NCBI RefSeq assembly: GCF_008039875.1
Contig: NZ_VRUU01000004.1
Coordinates: forward strand, 62,001 to 126,000
Direction of reading: 5' to 3'
DNA: 64,000 nucleotides
Source: Methylobacterium sp. WL119
GTDB taxonomy: Bacteria > Pseudomonadota > Alphaproteobacteria > Rhizobiales > Beijerinckiaceae
Below, in pieces: positions 25,957-34,303 of the stretch (position 1 is the first letter of the stretch; each line of letters opens with the position of its first letter). The notes below the pieces were generated by a model. That model saw only the letters and a program-made list of their open reading frames with translations, was not told the origin of the DNA and made no database searches. Both the position numbers and the translations under genes were made by a program.

Positions 25957-26081
25957 CAGGGCCAAGACGCGCGCCACGGACCGCGAAATACGGTTAAGCC
26001 GTTCACAAGATTTGGGGTTTAGGGTCCTCGTCAAGTCGTCCTACGGGATGCAACTGTTGATCTTGCGTGAGGACTTTCCCC

Positions 26082-26918
26082 ATGGCTGCGCTCGAACGCC
26101 GCTTCGCCGCCGCGGCGCTGCTTCTCCTCGGGATCGGCCGAGCCGAGGCCGCCGACCTGCTGCCCCCGCCCCCGCCGATGGCGCCGCCGGTCGCGGTCGG
26201 CGGCGGCTGGTACCTGCGGGCCGACTTCACCGAATCGGCCTACGCGCGCCCGCACGACGACACCCGGGCGGACGCGAACGACCCGGGCATGCCGCCGCTC
26301 GTCGGCCTGCGCCTGAGCGATGCGGCCGGCTACGGCGGCGGCGTCGGCTACCGGATCACCCCGTGGCTGCGCGTCGACGCGACCGTCGACCAGCGCGAGC
26401 CGGCCCGCTACGGCGCCGCCTCCTCGCGCTCGAACTTCGCCACCGGCTACAACGTCGAGGCGGCGCAGGTCTCCGCGCTCACCGCCCTCGTCAACGTCTA
26501 CGCCGACCTCGGCACCTGGTGGGGGCTGACGCCCTATGTCGGCGCCGGCATCGGCGTCTCGGACATGGGCGTGGCGCGGGGCTACACCCAGACCACCTGC
26601 ACGGTCGACGCCTGCGACGGCAACCCCGGCACCGGCCTGCGCACCGCCGTGACGCGCCCGAACCGCTCGGTCGCCTCGCTCGCCTGGGCGCTGACCGGCG
26701 GCGTCTCCTACGCGATCGGCGGCGGCTTCAGCCTGGACGCGGCCTATCGCTACGTCGATTTCGGCAACGCCAAGAGCGGGCTCGACGCCTACAACGCCGG
26801 CACGCGGCTGAAGGACATCGCCGCCAACGAGTTCCGCCTCGGCCTGCGCTACGACCTCGGTGGCTTCGGCAGCGGCCCGAGCCTCGCCGGCCTCGGCGGC
26901 AGCGCCTACGGCAACTGA
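26082..26918 (+). CDS. Outer-membrane beta-barrel protein, paralogue
   Basis: A 278-residue protein with a signal peptide ending RAEA-ADLLPPPPP and the same VGGGWYLRADFTES opening as its upstream neighbour, so the two are probably tandem duplicates. A barrel pattern follows, with GLTPYVGAGIGVS and a final strand FRLGLRYDLGG, then a Gly/Ser tail ending in Asn rather than an aromatic residue. GTGAGGA at 26067-26073 lies 8 bases before ATG 26082; the GTG inside it would be a longer but less likely start. Confidence 0.8.
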   Translation: MAALERRFAAAALLLLGIGRAEAADLLPPPPPMAPPVAVGGGWYLRADFTESAYARPHDDTRADANDPGMPPLVGLRLSDAAGYGGGVGYRITPWLRVDATVDQREPARYGAASSRSNFATGYNVEAAQVSALTALVNVYADLGTWWGLTPYVGAGIGVSDMGVARGYTQTTCTVDACDGNPGTGLRTAVTRPNRSVASLAWALTGGVSYAIGGGFSLDAAYRYVDFGNAKSGLDAYNAGTRLKDIAANEFRLGLRYDLGGFGSGPSLAGLGGSAYGN

Positions 26919-27331
26919 TCCGCGACCGGGCGATCGCCGACGGACGCGAAGCGGCCGCGGGCCTCGCGCGGCCCCTTGCCCTGCGGCGAGATGGCTGGAT
27001 CGGGGGCGTGACCGCCCCCGGACGGTATCGGATTTCCCACCTCGCGACCGTCGCATGCGGGCGCTCGTCCGCGGCACGGCGGGCGAGCCGACGCCCGAAG
27101 CCACGGGCGTCGGCGGTCGGGGTGGCGTCGCGATCCGCGGATCGAAGCCTCGGCCCGGTCGCCGGGCGCGGGCGTGCGGTAAAATCCCGTCTTCGTTCCG
27201 GTTTTCGCGTCGCATCCCCGCATTGGCACGGCACGCCGGCCGATATCGAAACCAGCCATTAAGGTTACTCTCCTATCAAGAGAGAACAGGTTTCGTAGTG
27301 CGGTCGTGTTGCCGCCCCGAGGACGACCGCG
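26919..27331 (+). other. Intergenic region between outer-membrane genes
   Basis: A 413-base gap without a convincing gene. It contains a perfect 8-bp hairpin CGGGGGCG/CGCCCCCG at 27001-27020 without a T tract (possible terminator of the upstream gene). An AT-richer stretch at about 27240-27300 probably carries the promoter of the next gene. Confidence 0.5.
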
Positions 27332-28249
27332 ATGCGTAAGACTTCCCGCGCACTTCTTGCCGCCCTGAGCCTGGCCGGCCCGACCACGGCCCGCGCCGCC
27401 GACCTCGACTACGATTTCCTCCGCGGCCCCGACTACGACCCGCCGGTCGCGGTCACGGCGATCGACTGGAGCGGCGTGTATGTCGGCGGGCACGGCGGGT
27501 ACAGCTCGGCTGCGCTCGGGTTCCAGAGGTCGTATCAGCCGTTGATCATCCAGCAGACGCACAACTCGACTGCCGAGTCGGACTTCGGCGCCTCCAACCT
27601 GTTAACGTCGAAGCCCAGACGCGTGGGCGACGTGAGCTTCGGCGGGTACGCCGGCTACAATGTCCAGTTCGACGACGTCGTCCTCGGTATCGAAGTCGAC
27701 TACACCAGCTTCGGGCGCAGCGGCTCGTCTTCGGACGGCATCTCCCGTTTCAAGACCAACAGCCTCGGTTATCTCGAGACGGTCAGCCTGAACGGCGCCT
27801 CGAGCACCAAGATCAACGATTTCGGGACAATCCGCGCGCGCGCAGGCTACGCCTTCGGCAACCTTCTGCCTTACGTAACGGGCGGTTTCGCGATCGGTCG
27901 CGCCCGCATCGCGGACGGCGTGTTCATTGAGGATTCGGGATACAACGCCACCACCTACAACGCTAACCAGGCTCTGACGGTCGGCAAGCCGGCCTACGTC
28001 GAGAACTTCGGTTATCGTGCCGGAACGTTCAGCCAGACCGATCCCACGACGGGCGTCCCCTACTCCACCTATGTCAGTAAGTCGAAGACCAAGACGGTCG
28101 GCGGCGTCGCTCTGGGCGGCGGTCTCGAATACGCGATCACGCCGAGCATCCTGCTCCGCGCCGAATACCAGTACGTGCTGTTCAACGACTTCGACGGGCA
28201 CAGGGCCAACCTCAACACCGTCCGCGGCGGCGCGGCCGTCAAGTTCTGA
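27332..28249 (+). CDS. Outer-membrane beta-barrel protein, Omp31-like
   Basis: A 305-residue protein with a signal peptide (cleavage near ARA-ADLDYDF). The typical Omp31 opening IDWSGVYVGGHGGYSS follows, then barrel strands including VSFGGYAGYNVQFDDVVLGIEVDY and a C-terminal strand ending GGAAVKF, the aromatic ending needed for barrel insertion. Its base composition is less GC-rich at third positions than its neighbours and it uses a rare TTA codon (27602-27604), hinting at different ancestry. An unusually long open frame of the MFS gene runs antisense through its 3' two thirds. Confidence 0.85.
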   Translation: MRKTSRALLAALSLAGPTTARAADLDYDFLRGPDYDPPVAVTAIDWSGVYVGGHGGYSSAALGFQRSYQPLIIQQTHNSTAESDFGASNLLTSKPRRVGDVSFGGYAGYNVQFDDVVLGIEVDYTSFGRSGSSSDGISRFKTNSLGYLETVSLNGASSTKINDFGTIRARAGYAFGNLLPYVTGGFAIGRARIADGVFIEDSGYNATTYNANQALTVGKPAYVENFGYRAGTFSQTDPTTGVPYSTYVSKSKTKTVGGVALGGGLEYAITPSILLRAEYQYVLFNDFDGHRANLNTVRGGAAVKF

Positions 28250-29956
28250 CCGGCAAGCCGCCGACCGCCTTCCCTCGCGCCGGATGACCCCGATGCCCGT
28301 TCGGATCTCGCTCCCCCTCGCCGCCCTCGCGGGGCCCGCCCCCGGCCCGGGGCGCCGCAGGCCCCCGGCGGCCGCCGCCGCGGGCCTGCGGATCAGGGGC
28401 GTGGCCAGCGCCATCAGCAGGAACAGGCCGGTGAGAACGAGAAACACGTCCTCGAAGCTCATCACCAGCCCCTGCATCCGCACGGTGTTGGTCATCGCCT
28501 TCAGGGCCATCTTCTCGGCGTCGCCGCCGGTCGCCTCGAACTGGCGGCGCATCGCGTCGAGGCGCTCCAGGGCCGCGCCGTTGGCCCAGGTGAAGCGTTC
28601 GTGCAGGCGCTCGAGGTGCAGGTCCCAGCGGTCGTTGAGCAGGGTGTTGATCAGCGCGAGCCCGACCGCGCCGCCGAGGTTCCGCGTGAGGTTGTAGAGG
28701 CCGGAGGCGTTCTTGATCCGGGCCGGCGGCAGGGTGCCGAGCGCGATGTTGTTGATCGGGATCATGCACAGCATCAGCGAGCAGCCCCGCAGGACCTGCG
28801 GCCACAGCAGCTCCCAGAAGTCCCAATCCTTGGTAAGCCCGGTGACGATCCAGGTCCCGGCGGCGAAGCCCGAGAACCCGATCGCCATCAGGATGCGCGG
28901 GTCGACCTTGCCGGAGAACCGCCCGGCGATCGGCGCGGTGGCGAACATGCACAGGCCCGAGACGAACATCGTCTCGCCGATCTGCAGCGCCGAGTAGCCG
29001 CGGATCCGCGCGAGGTAGACCGGGTAGAGGTAGGTCAGCCCGTAGAGGCCGATGCCGAGGACGAAGCTCGCCGCGCAGCCGGCGGCGAAGTTGCGGTCGG
29101 CGAAGGCGCGCAGGTCCACGATCGGCTGCTTCGCGGTGAAGACCCGCCAGAAGAAGCCGACCGCCGAGACCGTGCCGATGACGCTGCAGATCGCCACCGC
29201 GTCGTCTTGCAGCCAATCGTGGTTCGGCCCCTCCTCGAGCACGTATTCGAGGCAGCCGAGGAAGCCCGCCATGCCGGCGAGCCCGTACCAGTCGAAGCTC
29301 CTGAATAGGTCGAGGTTCGGCTCGTCGAAGTCGACGAGGAAGAAGGTCGAGACCGTGACGGCGATGCCGGGCATCACGTTGATCAGGAACAGCCAGTGCC
29401 AGGAGCCGAGGTCCGTCAGGTAGCCGCCGACCGTCGGGCCGATGGTCGGCGCCAGCGTCGCCACGAGGCCGATCATCGGCGAGACGATCGAGCGCTTGGA
29501 CGGCGGGAAGATGGTGAAGGCCGAGGCGAACACCGTCGGGATCATGCCGCCGCCGATGAAGCCCTGCAGCGCGCGCCAGACGATCATCTCGTCGATCGAG
29601 GAGGCGGTGGCGCACATCACGCTCATCAGCGTGAAGCCGCCGGCCGAGATCACGAACATCCACCGGGTCGAGAGCACCCGCGAGAGGGTGCCCGAGAGCG
29701 GGATCGAGATCACCTCGGCGATCAGGTAACTGGTCTGGACCCAGGGGATCTCGTCGCCCGACGCCGAGAGGCCGGCCTGGATCTCGTTGAGCGAGGCCGA
29801 GACGATCTGGATGTCCAGGATCGCCATGAACATCCCGAACACCATGCACAGGAACGCCACCATCCGGCGGCGGTCGAGCGGCGGCTCGGCCGTCGCGGAG
29901 GGCGACGCCGCGGGGATGGGGGCTCGGCCGGGGCCGGCGGCGGCGGTCGCGGCCAT
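27602..29956 (-). CDS. EmrB/DHA2-type drug efflux MFS permease with abnormal antisense tail
   Basis: The first 525 or so residues are a complete DHA2-family MFS permease with about 14 helices. FGMFMAILDIQIVSASLNEIQAGL lies in helix 1, and RALQGFIGGGMIPTVFASAF and VGGYLTDLGSWHWLFLIN follow. With the EmrA-like protein just upstream it should form a proton-driven efflux pump. The frame has no stop after the last helix (near 28385) and continues about 260 residues, 648 bases of it exactly antisense to the Omp31-like gene. It ends only at the complement of that gene's TTA codon. The tail looks non-native; a lost stop, a frameshift or a sequence error near 28250-28385 may explain it. Confidence 0.85.
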   Translation of the reverse strand: MAATAAAGPGRAPIPAASPSATAEPPLDRRRMVAFLCMVFGMFMAILDIQIVSASLNEIQAGLSASGDEIPWVQTSYLIAEVISIPLSGTLSRVLSTRWMFVISAGGFTLMSVMCATASSIDEMIVWRALQGFIGGGMIPTVFASAFTIFPPSKRSIVSPMIGLVATLAPTIGPTVGGYLTDLGSWHWLFLINVMPGIAVTVSTFFLVDFDEPNLDLFRSFDWYGLAGMAGFLGCLEYVLEEGPNHDWLQDDAVAICSVIGTVSAVGFFWRVFTAKQPIVDLRAFADRNFAAGCAASFVLGIGLYGLTYLYPVYLARIRGYSALQIGETMFVSGLCMFATAPIAGRFSGKVDPRILMAIGFSGFAAGTWIVTGLTKDWDFWELLWPQVLRGCSLMLCMIPINNIALGTLPPARIKNASGLYNLTRNLGGAVGLALINTLLNDRWDLHLERLHERFTWANGAALERLDAMRRQFEATGGDAEKMALKAMTNTVRMQGLVMSFEDVFLVLTGLFLLMALATPLIRRPAAAAAGGLRRPGPGAGPARAARGSEIRTGIGVIRREGRRSAACRSELDGRAAADGVEVGPVPVEVVEQHVLVFGAEQDARRDRVFETAAQSDAADRLGLRLTDIGGVGDARRGIGLAERSGTITEVLDVGRLADRQSLVSVVGGGVVSRILNEHAVRDAGATDRETARYVRQKVAEGVACARADCPEIVDLGARGAVQADRLEITEAVGLETGDAVRRRAAAPEAGVVDFDTEDDVVELDIVAGVPAEAHVAHASGLRR

Positions 29957-29961
29957 GGCGG

Positions 29962-31182
29962 TCAGTCCTGCTTATGCGCGGTCCGCAGGAGCGGCGCGTC
30001 GGCGCCGTCGCGGGTGTCGATGCGGACCGTCACCGACAGGCCGGGCCGGAGCAGGCCCTCGGCGGCGACGTCAGCCGGCACCTTCACCCGCACCGGCAGG
30101 CGCTGGACGATCTTGGTGAAGTTGCCGGTCGCGTTGTCGGGCGGCAGCAGGCTGAACACCGAGCCCGAGGCGGGCGAGAGCGACTCGACCTCGCCCGCGA
30201 TCTCGCGGTCGGGATAGGCGTCGACCTCGATGCGCACGTGCTGCCCGGGGCGGACGCGCACGAGCTGGGTCTCCTTGAAGTTCGCATCGATGCGGACGCT
30301 CTTGAGCGGCACCAGGGCGGCGACGCGCGAGCCCGGCGCGACGTAGGCGCCGGCCTCCACCGCCTTGTTGCCGACGACCCCGTCGAACGGTGCCCGGATC
30401 GTCGAGAAGGCGACGTCGCGCTTGGCGCGGTCGACGGCGGTGCGCAGCTCGGCCGCGAGGCTCTCGGCCTCGCGCTGCTGGGCGTGCAGAACCTCGACGT
30501 TGGCCTTGGCCGCGATCAGACCGGCCTCGGCCCCCTTGACCGCGGCATCGGTGCGGTCGCGGTCGGCCTTGGCCTGGTCGAGGCGGGATTTCGCGACGTA
30601 GTCGGCCTGCATCTGGGTCGCGCGGTTGTAGTCGGCGAGCGCCCGCACCGCGTCGGCCTTGGTCGCGTCGATCTGGGCGGCCATCTGCACGACCTGCGCC
30701 TGCGCCGCCTCGGCCTGCCGGCCGATCCGCACGATGGTGCTCTCCTGGGTCGCGAGCTTGTCCTGCGCCGCCTGCTGCGCGAGCCGGTAGTCGCCGTCGT
30801 CGAGCCGGGCGATCACGTCGCCCTTCTTGACCGACTGCCCGTTCACCACCGGGACGGCTTCGAGGTAGCCGGAGATCTTGGCGGCGAGCACCGAGATGTC
30901 CGCCTGCACGTAGGCGTCGTCGGTCGTGACGAAGAACCGCCCGACGGTCCAGTACTGCCAGCCCTGGTAGCCGCCCCCGGCCAACGCCGCGCAGAGCAGG
31001 CCCGCCAGGACGAGCGTCTTGCGCGAGCGCTTCCCGACCACCGGGGCCTCGGTGGGAGCCGGGACGTGGGACGAGGCCGCGGCCGCCTTCGGCGTGGCGC
31101 GCGGCGCCTCGGCGCGCTCGTCCCGCACGGCGTCGGCCGCCTCGGCCGCATCGATCCGGTCGCTATCCTCGCGCAACGACAT
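29962..31182 (-). CDS. EmrA/HlyD-family membrane fusion protein
   Basis: A 406-residue periplasmic adaptor. It has an N-terminal charged region, one membrane helix at about 55-75, lipoyl half-motifs (VTTDDAYVQADISVLAAKISGYL and TIRAPFDGVVGNKAVEAGAYV) flanking a coiled coil of about 100 residues, and a beta-barrel domain. It couples the MFS permease, 5 bases downstream, to an outer-membrane channel not encoded here. The divergent TetR gene and two palindromes at the start indicate repression. Confidence 0.9.
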   Translation of the reverse strand: MSLREDSDRIDAAEAADAVRDERAEAPRATPKAAAASSHVPAPTEAPVVGKRSRKTLVLAGLLCAALAGGGYQGWQYWTVGRFFVTTDDAYVQADISVLAAKISGYLEAVPVVNGQSVKKGDVIARLDDGDYRLAQQAAQDKLATQESTIVRIGRQAEAAQAQVVQMAAQIDATKADAVRALADYNRATQMQADYVAKSRLDQAKADRDRTDAAVKGAEAGLIAAKANVEVLHAQQREAESLAAELRTAVDRAKRDVAFSTIRAPFDGVVGNKAVEAGAYVAPGSRVAALVPLKSVRIDANFKETQLVRVRPGQHVRIEVDAYPDREIAGEVESLSPASGSVFSLLPPDNATGNFTKIVQRLPVRVKVPADVAAEGLLRPGLSVTVRIDTRDGADAPLLRTAHKQD

Positions 31183-31208
31183 GCCCGAAATCCCAGCTTG
31201 AAACTTGC

Positions 31209-31227
31209 TGACCGAACGGTTCGGTCA
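31209..31227. promoter_or_regulatory. TetR operator 1
   Basis: TGACCGAACGGTTCGGTCA is a perfect 19-base palindrome 27 bases before the emrA-like start. The same sequence recurs at 31275-31293. It is ideally placed to block transcription of the pump genes. Confidence 0.85.
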
Positions 31228-31240
31228 TCAACGAGGACGA

Positions 31241-31270
31241 TTGACGTCCGCCGTTCCAACGCAGTAGATA
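31241..31270 (+). promoter_or_regulatory. Candidate promoter of the TetR gene
   Basis: TTGACG (31241-31246) and TAGATA (31265-31270) with 18 bases between fit a sigma-70-type promoter. The second operator begins just after the -10, at the expected transcription start, so autorepression is likely. Confidence 0.5.
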
Positions 31271-31272
31271 TC

Positions 31273-31295
31273 ATTGACCGAACGGTTCGGTCAAT
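31273..31295. promoter_or_regulatory. TetR operator 2
   Basis: A 23-base perfect palindrome with core identical to operator 1 (TGACCGAACGGTTCGGTCA), extended by AT on one side and AT on the other. The centres of the two operators are 66 bases apart. It lies 14 bases before the TetR ATG. Confidence 0.85.
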
Positions 31296-31308
31296 CAGGA
31301 TCGCCAAG

Positions 31309-31950
31309 ATGCCCGCGACCCCCGCGACGCTGGAACGAGACGCCGTCACGCCCGAGAGCGACAAGCGCCGCCAGATCCTCGACGGCGCGCGCCAGGTCTT
31401 CATGGGCGCGGGCTTCGACGGCGCGAGCATGGGCGAGATCGCTCGCACGGCGGGCGTCTCGAAGGGCACGCTCTACGTCTACTTCGACAGCAAGGAGGCG
31501 CTGTTCGAGGCGCTGACCCTGGAGGAGAAGCGGGGCTTGGCCGAGGCCCTGTTCCTGCTGGATGCCGACGACCCCGACGTCGCCGCGGTGCTGACGCGGC
31601 TCGGCACCACCTACCTCATCGAGATGGTGCGGCCCGAGCACGTGGCGGTGATCCGCATGGTGATCGGCGCCTGCGAGAAGTTCCCGCGCTTCGGGCAGGC
31701 CTTCTTCGAGGCCGGCCCGGCGATGGGCGTGACGCGGCTCACCGCCTACCTCGACGCGCAGGTGGCGGCCGGGCGCCTGAACGCGGCGGACACGGACCTC
31801 GCCGCCAAGCACTTCCTGCATCTCTGCCAGGCCGGCCTGCTGACGCGCCTGCTCTTCCACGCCGGCGATCCGGTGACGCGGGAGGAGATCGACTATCGCA
31901 TCCGCGAGGCCGTGCGGGTGTTCTTCGCGGGCTACGGCCCGGGGCGCTGA
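31309..31950 (+). CDS. TetR-family repressor of the efflux pump
   Basis: A 213-residue TetR regulator. The HTH (about residues 25-68) reads FDGASMGEIARTAGVSKGTLYVYFDSKEALF, followed by an all-helical ligand domain of the AcrR C-terminal type. ATG 31309 is the first in-frame start after operator 2. Divergent from the EmrAB-like genes and sharing two identical palindromes with them, it very probably represses both itself and the pump until a toxic ligand binds. The inducer is unknown. Confidence 0.92.
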   Translation: MPATPATLERDAVTPESDKRRQILDGARQVFMGAGFDGASMGEIARTAGVSKGTLYVYFDSKEALFEALTLEEKRGLAEALFLLDADDPDVAAVLTRLGTTYLIEMVRPEHVAVIRMVIGACEKFPRFGQAFFEAGPAMGVTRLTAYLDAQVAAGRLNAADTDLAAKHFLHLCQAGLLTRLLFHAGDPVTREEIDYRIREAVRVFFAGYGPGR

Positions 31951-32009
31951 GGCACGCCCTTCGCTCCCGACGACGTGCGGATGCGGCCAGGCCTCGACTC
32001 CGAGCACCC

Positions 32010-32039
32010 TTTCCTCCTCCGCTCAAGGGGGGAGGGAAA
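32010..32039. terminator. Imperfect hairpin between convergent TetR gene and dxr
   Basis: TTTCCTCCTCC and GGGGGGAGGGAAA pair with small irregularities between two convergent stops, so it may terminate in both directions. It resembles the C-run/G-run palindromes elsewhere in the window. Confidence 0.4.
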
Positions 32040-32069
32040 CGCCGGTGCGGATCGGAAAACCCGTCGCGC

Positions 32070-33248
32070 TCAGCCGGCCGCGCGCATCCGCGGCAAAGCG
32101 GCCGTGCTCCAGGCCCGCACCTCGGCGTCGATCGCCAGGGCCTCCTCGACGCCGTCGGGGGTGGTGCGGTGGATCCCCGCGAAATGCGCGATCGCGCGCT
32201 CGACGAGGTCGGCGATGCCGTAGAACGGGATCGTGCCGGCGATGAAGGCCGCCACCGCGATCTCGTTGGCCGCGTTCATCACCGTCGGCGCCGCGCCGCC
32301 CTCGGCGAGCGCCGCGCGGGCGATCCGCAGGCACGGGAAGCGCGCCTCGTCGGCGGCCTCGAAGGTGAGGCTGCCCAAAGCCACGAGGTCGAGGGACCGG
32401 CCGCGGGCGATGGTCAGGCGGTCGCCGAGGCCGAGGCAGTGCGAGATCGGCACGCGCATGTCGGGCAGCGCCAGCTCGGCGGTGACGGCGCCGTCGAGCC
32501 AATAGATCATCCCGTGGATCACCGATTGCGGATGCACCACCACGTCGAGGCGGCCCGGCTCGATGCCGAACAGGTGATGCGCCTCGATCAGCTCCAGCCC
32601 CTTGTTCATCAGGGAGGCGGAATCGATGTTGATCTTCATCCCCATCGACCAGGTCGGGTGGGCGGCGGCCTCCGCCGGCGAGGCGGCGGCGATGCGCTCG
32701 CGCGTCCAGGTCCGGAACGGGCCGCCGGAGGCGGTGATCATCATGGTGCGCACGTCTTCCAGCGGCCGGCCGGCCATCGCCTGGCTGAGCGCGTCGTGCT
32801 CGGAATCCATCGGCAGGATGGTCGCGCCGTAGCGCTTGGCGTCGCGCATGAAGGCGTCGCCGGCGCAGACCAGGCTCTCCTTGTTGGCGAGCGCGACCTG
32901 CCGCCCGAGGCGGAGCGCCTCGTGGGTCGGCTTCAGGCCGGCGGCCCCGCTGATCGCCGCGACGACGATGTCGGCCTCCTGCGCTACCGCGTCGAGCACC
33001 GCCGCCTCGCCCGCCCCGGACGGGATGCCGGAGCCCGACAGCGCCTCGGCGAGCGCCGCGCCGCCGGCCGGATCGGCGAGCGCGGCGAAGCGCGCGCCGG
33101 TCTCGCGCGCGACCTTGGCCAGGGCCGCCGCATCGCGGCCGCCGACCACCGCGCCCACCCGGAAGCGATCCGGGTGCTGGGCGAGGAGGTCGGTGGTCGA
33201 GCGGCCGATCGAGCCCGTGGCGCCCAGGATGGTGACGGTGTGGGTCAC
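32070..33248 (-). CDS. dxr: 1-deoxy-D-xylulose 5-phosphate reductoisomerase
   Basis: A 392-residue enzyme making MEP, the second step of the non-mevalonate isoprenoid pathway. The NADPH motif LGATGSIGRST is at residues about 8-18. The metal and substrate site MDSEHDALSQ and the flexible lid region near ITASGGPFR are present, and VMNAANEIAV closes the active-site domain. GTG 33248 was chosen: GGAG lies about 9 bases upstream, and it begins 14 bases after the cdsA stop. The rseP gene that usually follows is absent; a convergent TetR gene lies there instead. Confidence 0.95.
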   Translation of the reverse strand: MTHTVTILGATGSIGRSTTDLLAQHPDRFRVGAVVGGRDAAALAKVARETGARFAALADPAGGAALAEALSGSGIPSGAGEAAVLDAVAQEADIVVAAISGAAGLKPTHEALRLGRQVALANKESLVCAGDAFMRDAKRYGATILPMDSEHDALSQAMAGRPLEDVRTMMITASGGPFRTWTRERIAAASPAEAAAHPTWSMGMKINIDSASLMNKGLELIEAHHLFGIEPGRLDVVVHPQSVIHGMIYWLDGAVTAELALPDMRVPISHCLGLGDRLTIARGRSLDLVALGSLTFEAADEARFPCLRIARAALAEGGAAPTVMNAANEIAVAAFIAGTIPFYGIADLVERAIAHFAGIHRTTPDGVEEALAIDAEVRAWSTAALPRMRAAG

Positions 33249-33262
33249 GGCGAAAAACTCCG

Positions 33263-34126
33263 TCAGGCCGCGAGGCGGCGCAGGATCAGGTACAGGCCGG
33301 CGAGCAACGCGACCGCGAAGAACCCGTCGAGCCGGTCCATCACCCCGCCATGGCCCGGAATGGACTTGCCGGAATCCTTGACGCCGTAGCGGCGCTTCAG
33401 GGCCGATTCGACGAGGTCGCCGCCCTGGCTCAGGACCGAGGCGACGGCGCTGGCGAGCCCGACCCAGACGAGGGCGGTCTCGGCGAGCGGGCTCCAGCCC
33501 TGCGCCCGGGCGAGCGCGACGACCGCGAGACCGGCGACCACCGCGCCAGCGAGCCCGCCGAGCGCGCCGGACCACGTCTTCTTCGGCGACACCCGCGGCA
33601 TCAGCTTCGGCCCGCCGAGCGTCCGGCCGGTGAAGTAGGCCACCACGTCGGTCGACCACACCACGGCGAACATCCAAGCCGGCCCGAGGATGCCGATCGC
33701 CGGCGCGTCGCGGAGCGCCACCGGCACCAGGGCGACGACCGCGCCGCCGAACAGGGCGCCGAGCGCCCGCAGGCGCCCGGCCGGCCCCTCCGCCACGATC
33801 AGGCAGAGCGCAGCGCCGAGCGCCAGGAGCACCGGCACCGCGTAGGTCGGCGCGTCGCCCTCGAAGCATGCCGCCGCCAGGATCAGCGTGCCGGCGACGA
33901 TGGCCAGTAGCGCGCGCCGCGGCGTCGTCCGGCTCATGCCGATCCATTCGGCGGCGCCGACGATCCCGGCGGCGAGCCAGATCACGGCGAAGGCCCAGCC
34001 GCCGACCACCAGGGCCGCCACGACGATCGCCGCCAGCACGAGCCCGGAGACCACGCGCAGGCCGAACTCACGGTTCGCGAACGGGTTCTTCCGCGCGCCC
34101 ACCGCCCTGTCGTCGGCGGCCATCAC
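33263..34126 (-). CDS. cdsA: Phosphatidate cytidylyltransferase
   Basis: A 287-residue integral membrane enzyme that makes CDP-diacylglycerol for phospholipid synthesis. About eight hydrophobic helices and the C-terminal CDS signature SALKRRYGVKDSGKSIPGHGGVMDRLDG are seen. It starts at ATG 34126, with 34123 a close alternative. It is 177 bases after frr, and uppS, which normally sits between frr and cdsA, is missing. Confidence 0.93.
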   Translation of the reverse strand: MMAADDRAVGARKNPFANREFGLRVVSGLVLAAIVVAALVVGGWAFAVIWLAAGIVGAAEWIGMSRTTPRRALLAIVAGTLILAAACFEGDAPTYAVPVLLALGAALCLIVAEGPAGRLRALGALFGGAVVALVPVALRDAPAIGILGPAWMFAVVWSTDVVAYFTGRTLGGPKLMPRVSPKKTWSGALGGLAGAVVAGLAVVALARAQGWSPLAETALVWVGLASAVASVLSQGGDLVESALKRRYGVKDSGKSIPGHGGVMDRLDGFFAVALLAGLYLILRRLAA

Positions 34127-34269
34127 CGCGCCCTCGAACCGTCGGTCCGCGCGGATGCAAGGCGCGCAGAGTGCTTCCCGTCCACGCGTCCCCTCTCCGT
34201 CACGTCGCCGGCCCCGGGGCAGCCGGCCCGGTCTAGCGTTTCCTCACAGGTCGGCGCAGGCACCGTCAC

Positions 34270-34293
34270 GCCCCCTCCCCTCGGGAGCGGGGC
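34270..34293 (-). terminator. Hairpin after frr
   Basis: GCCCC-TCCC and GGGA-GGGGC arms with a short CTC loop lie 11 bases after the frr stop. With no T tract its terminator role is uncertain. It is also one of the palindromic C-run/G-run elements. Confidence 0.35.
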
Positions 34294-34303
34294 CGAGGCC
34301 GCC

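Noticed and set aside
34127-34303. Possible uppS remnant between frr and cdsA
   Set aside because: No frame in the 177 bases resembles undecaprenyl pyrophosphate synthase motifs; the gap is hairpin-rich non-coding sequence.
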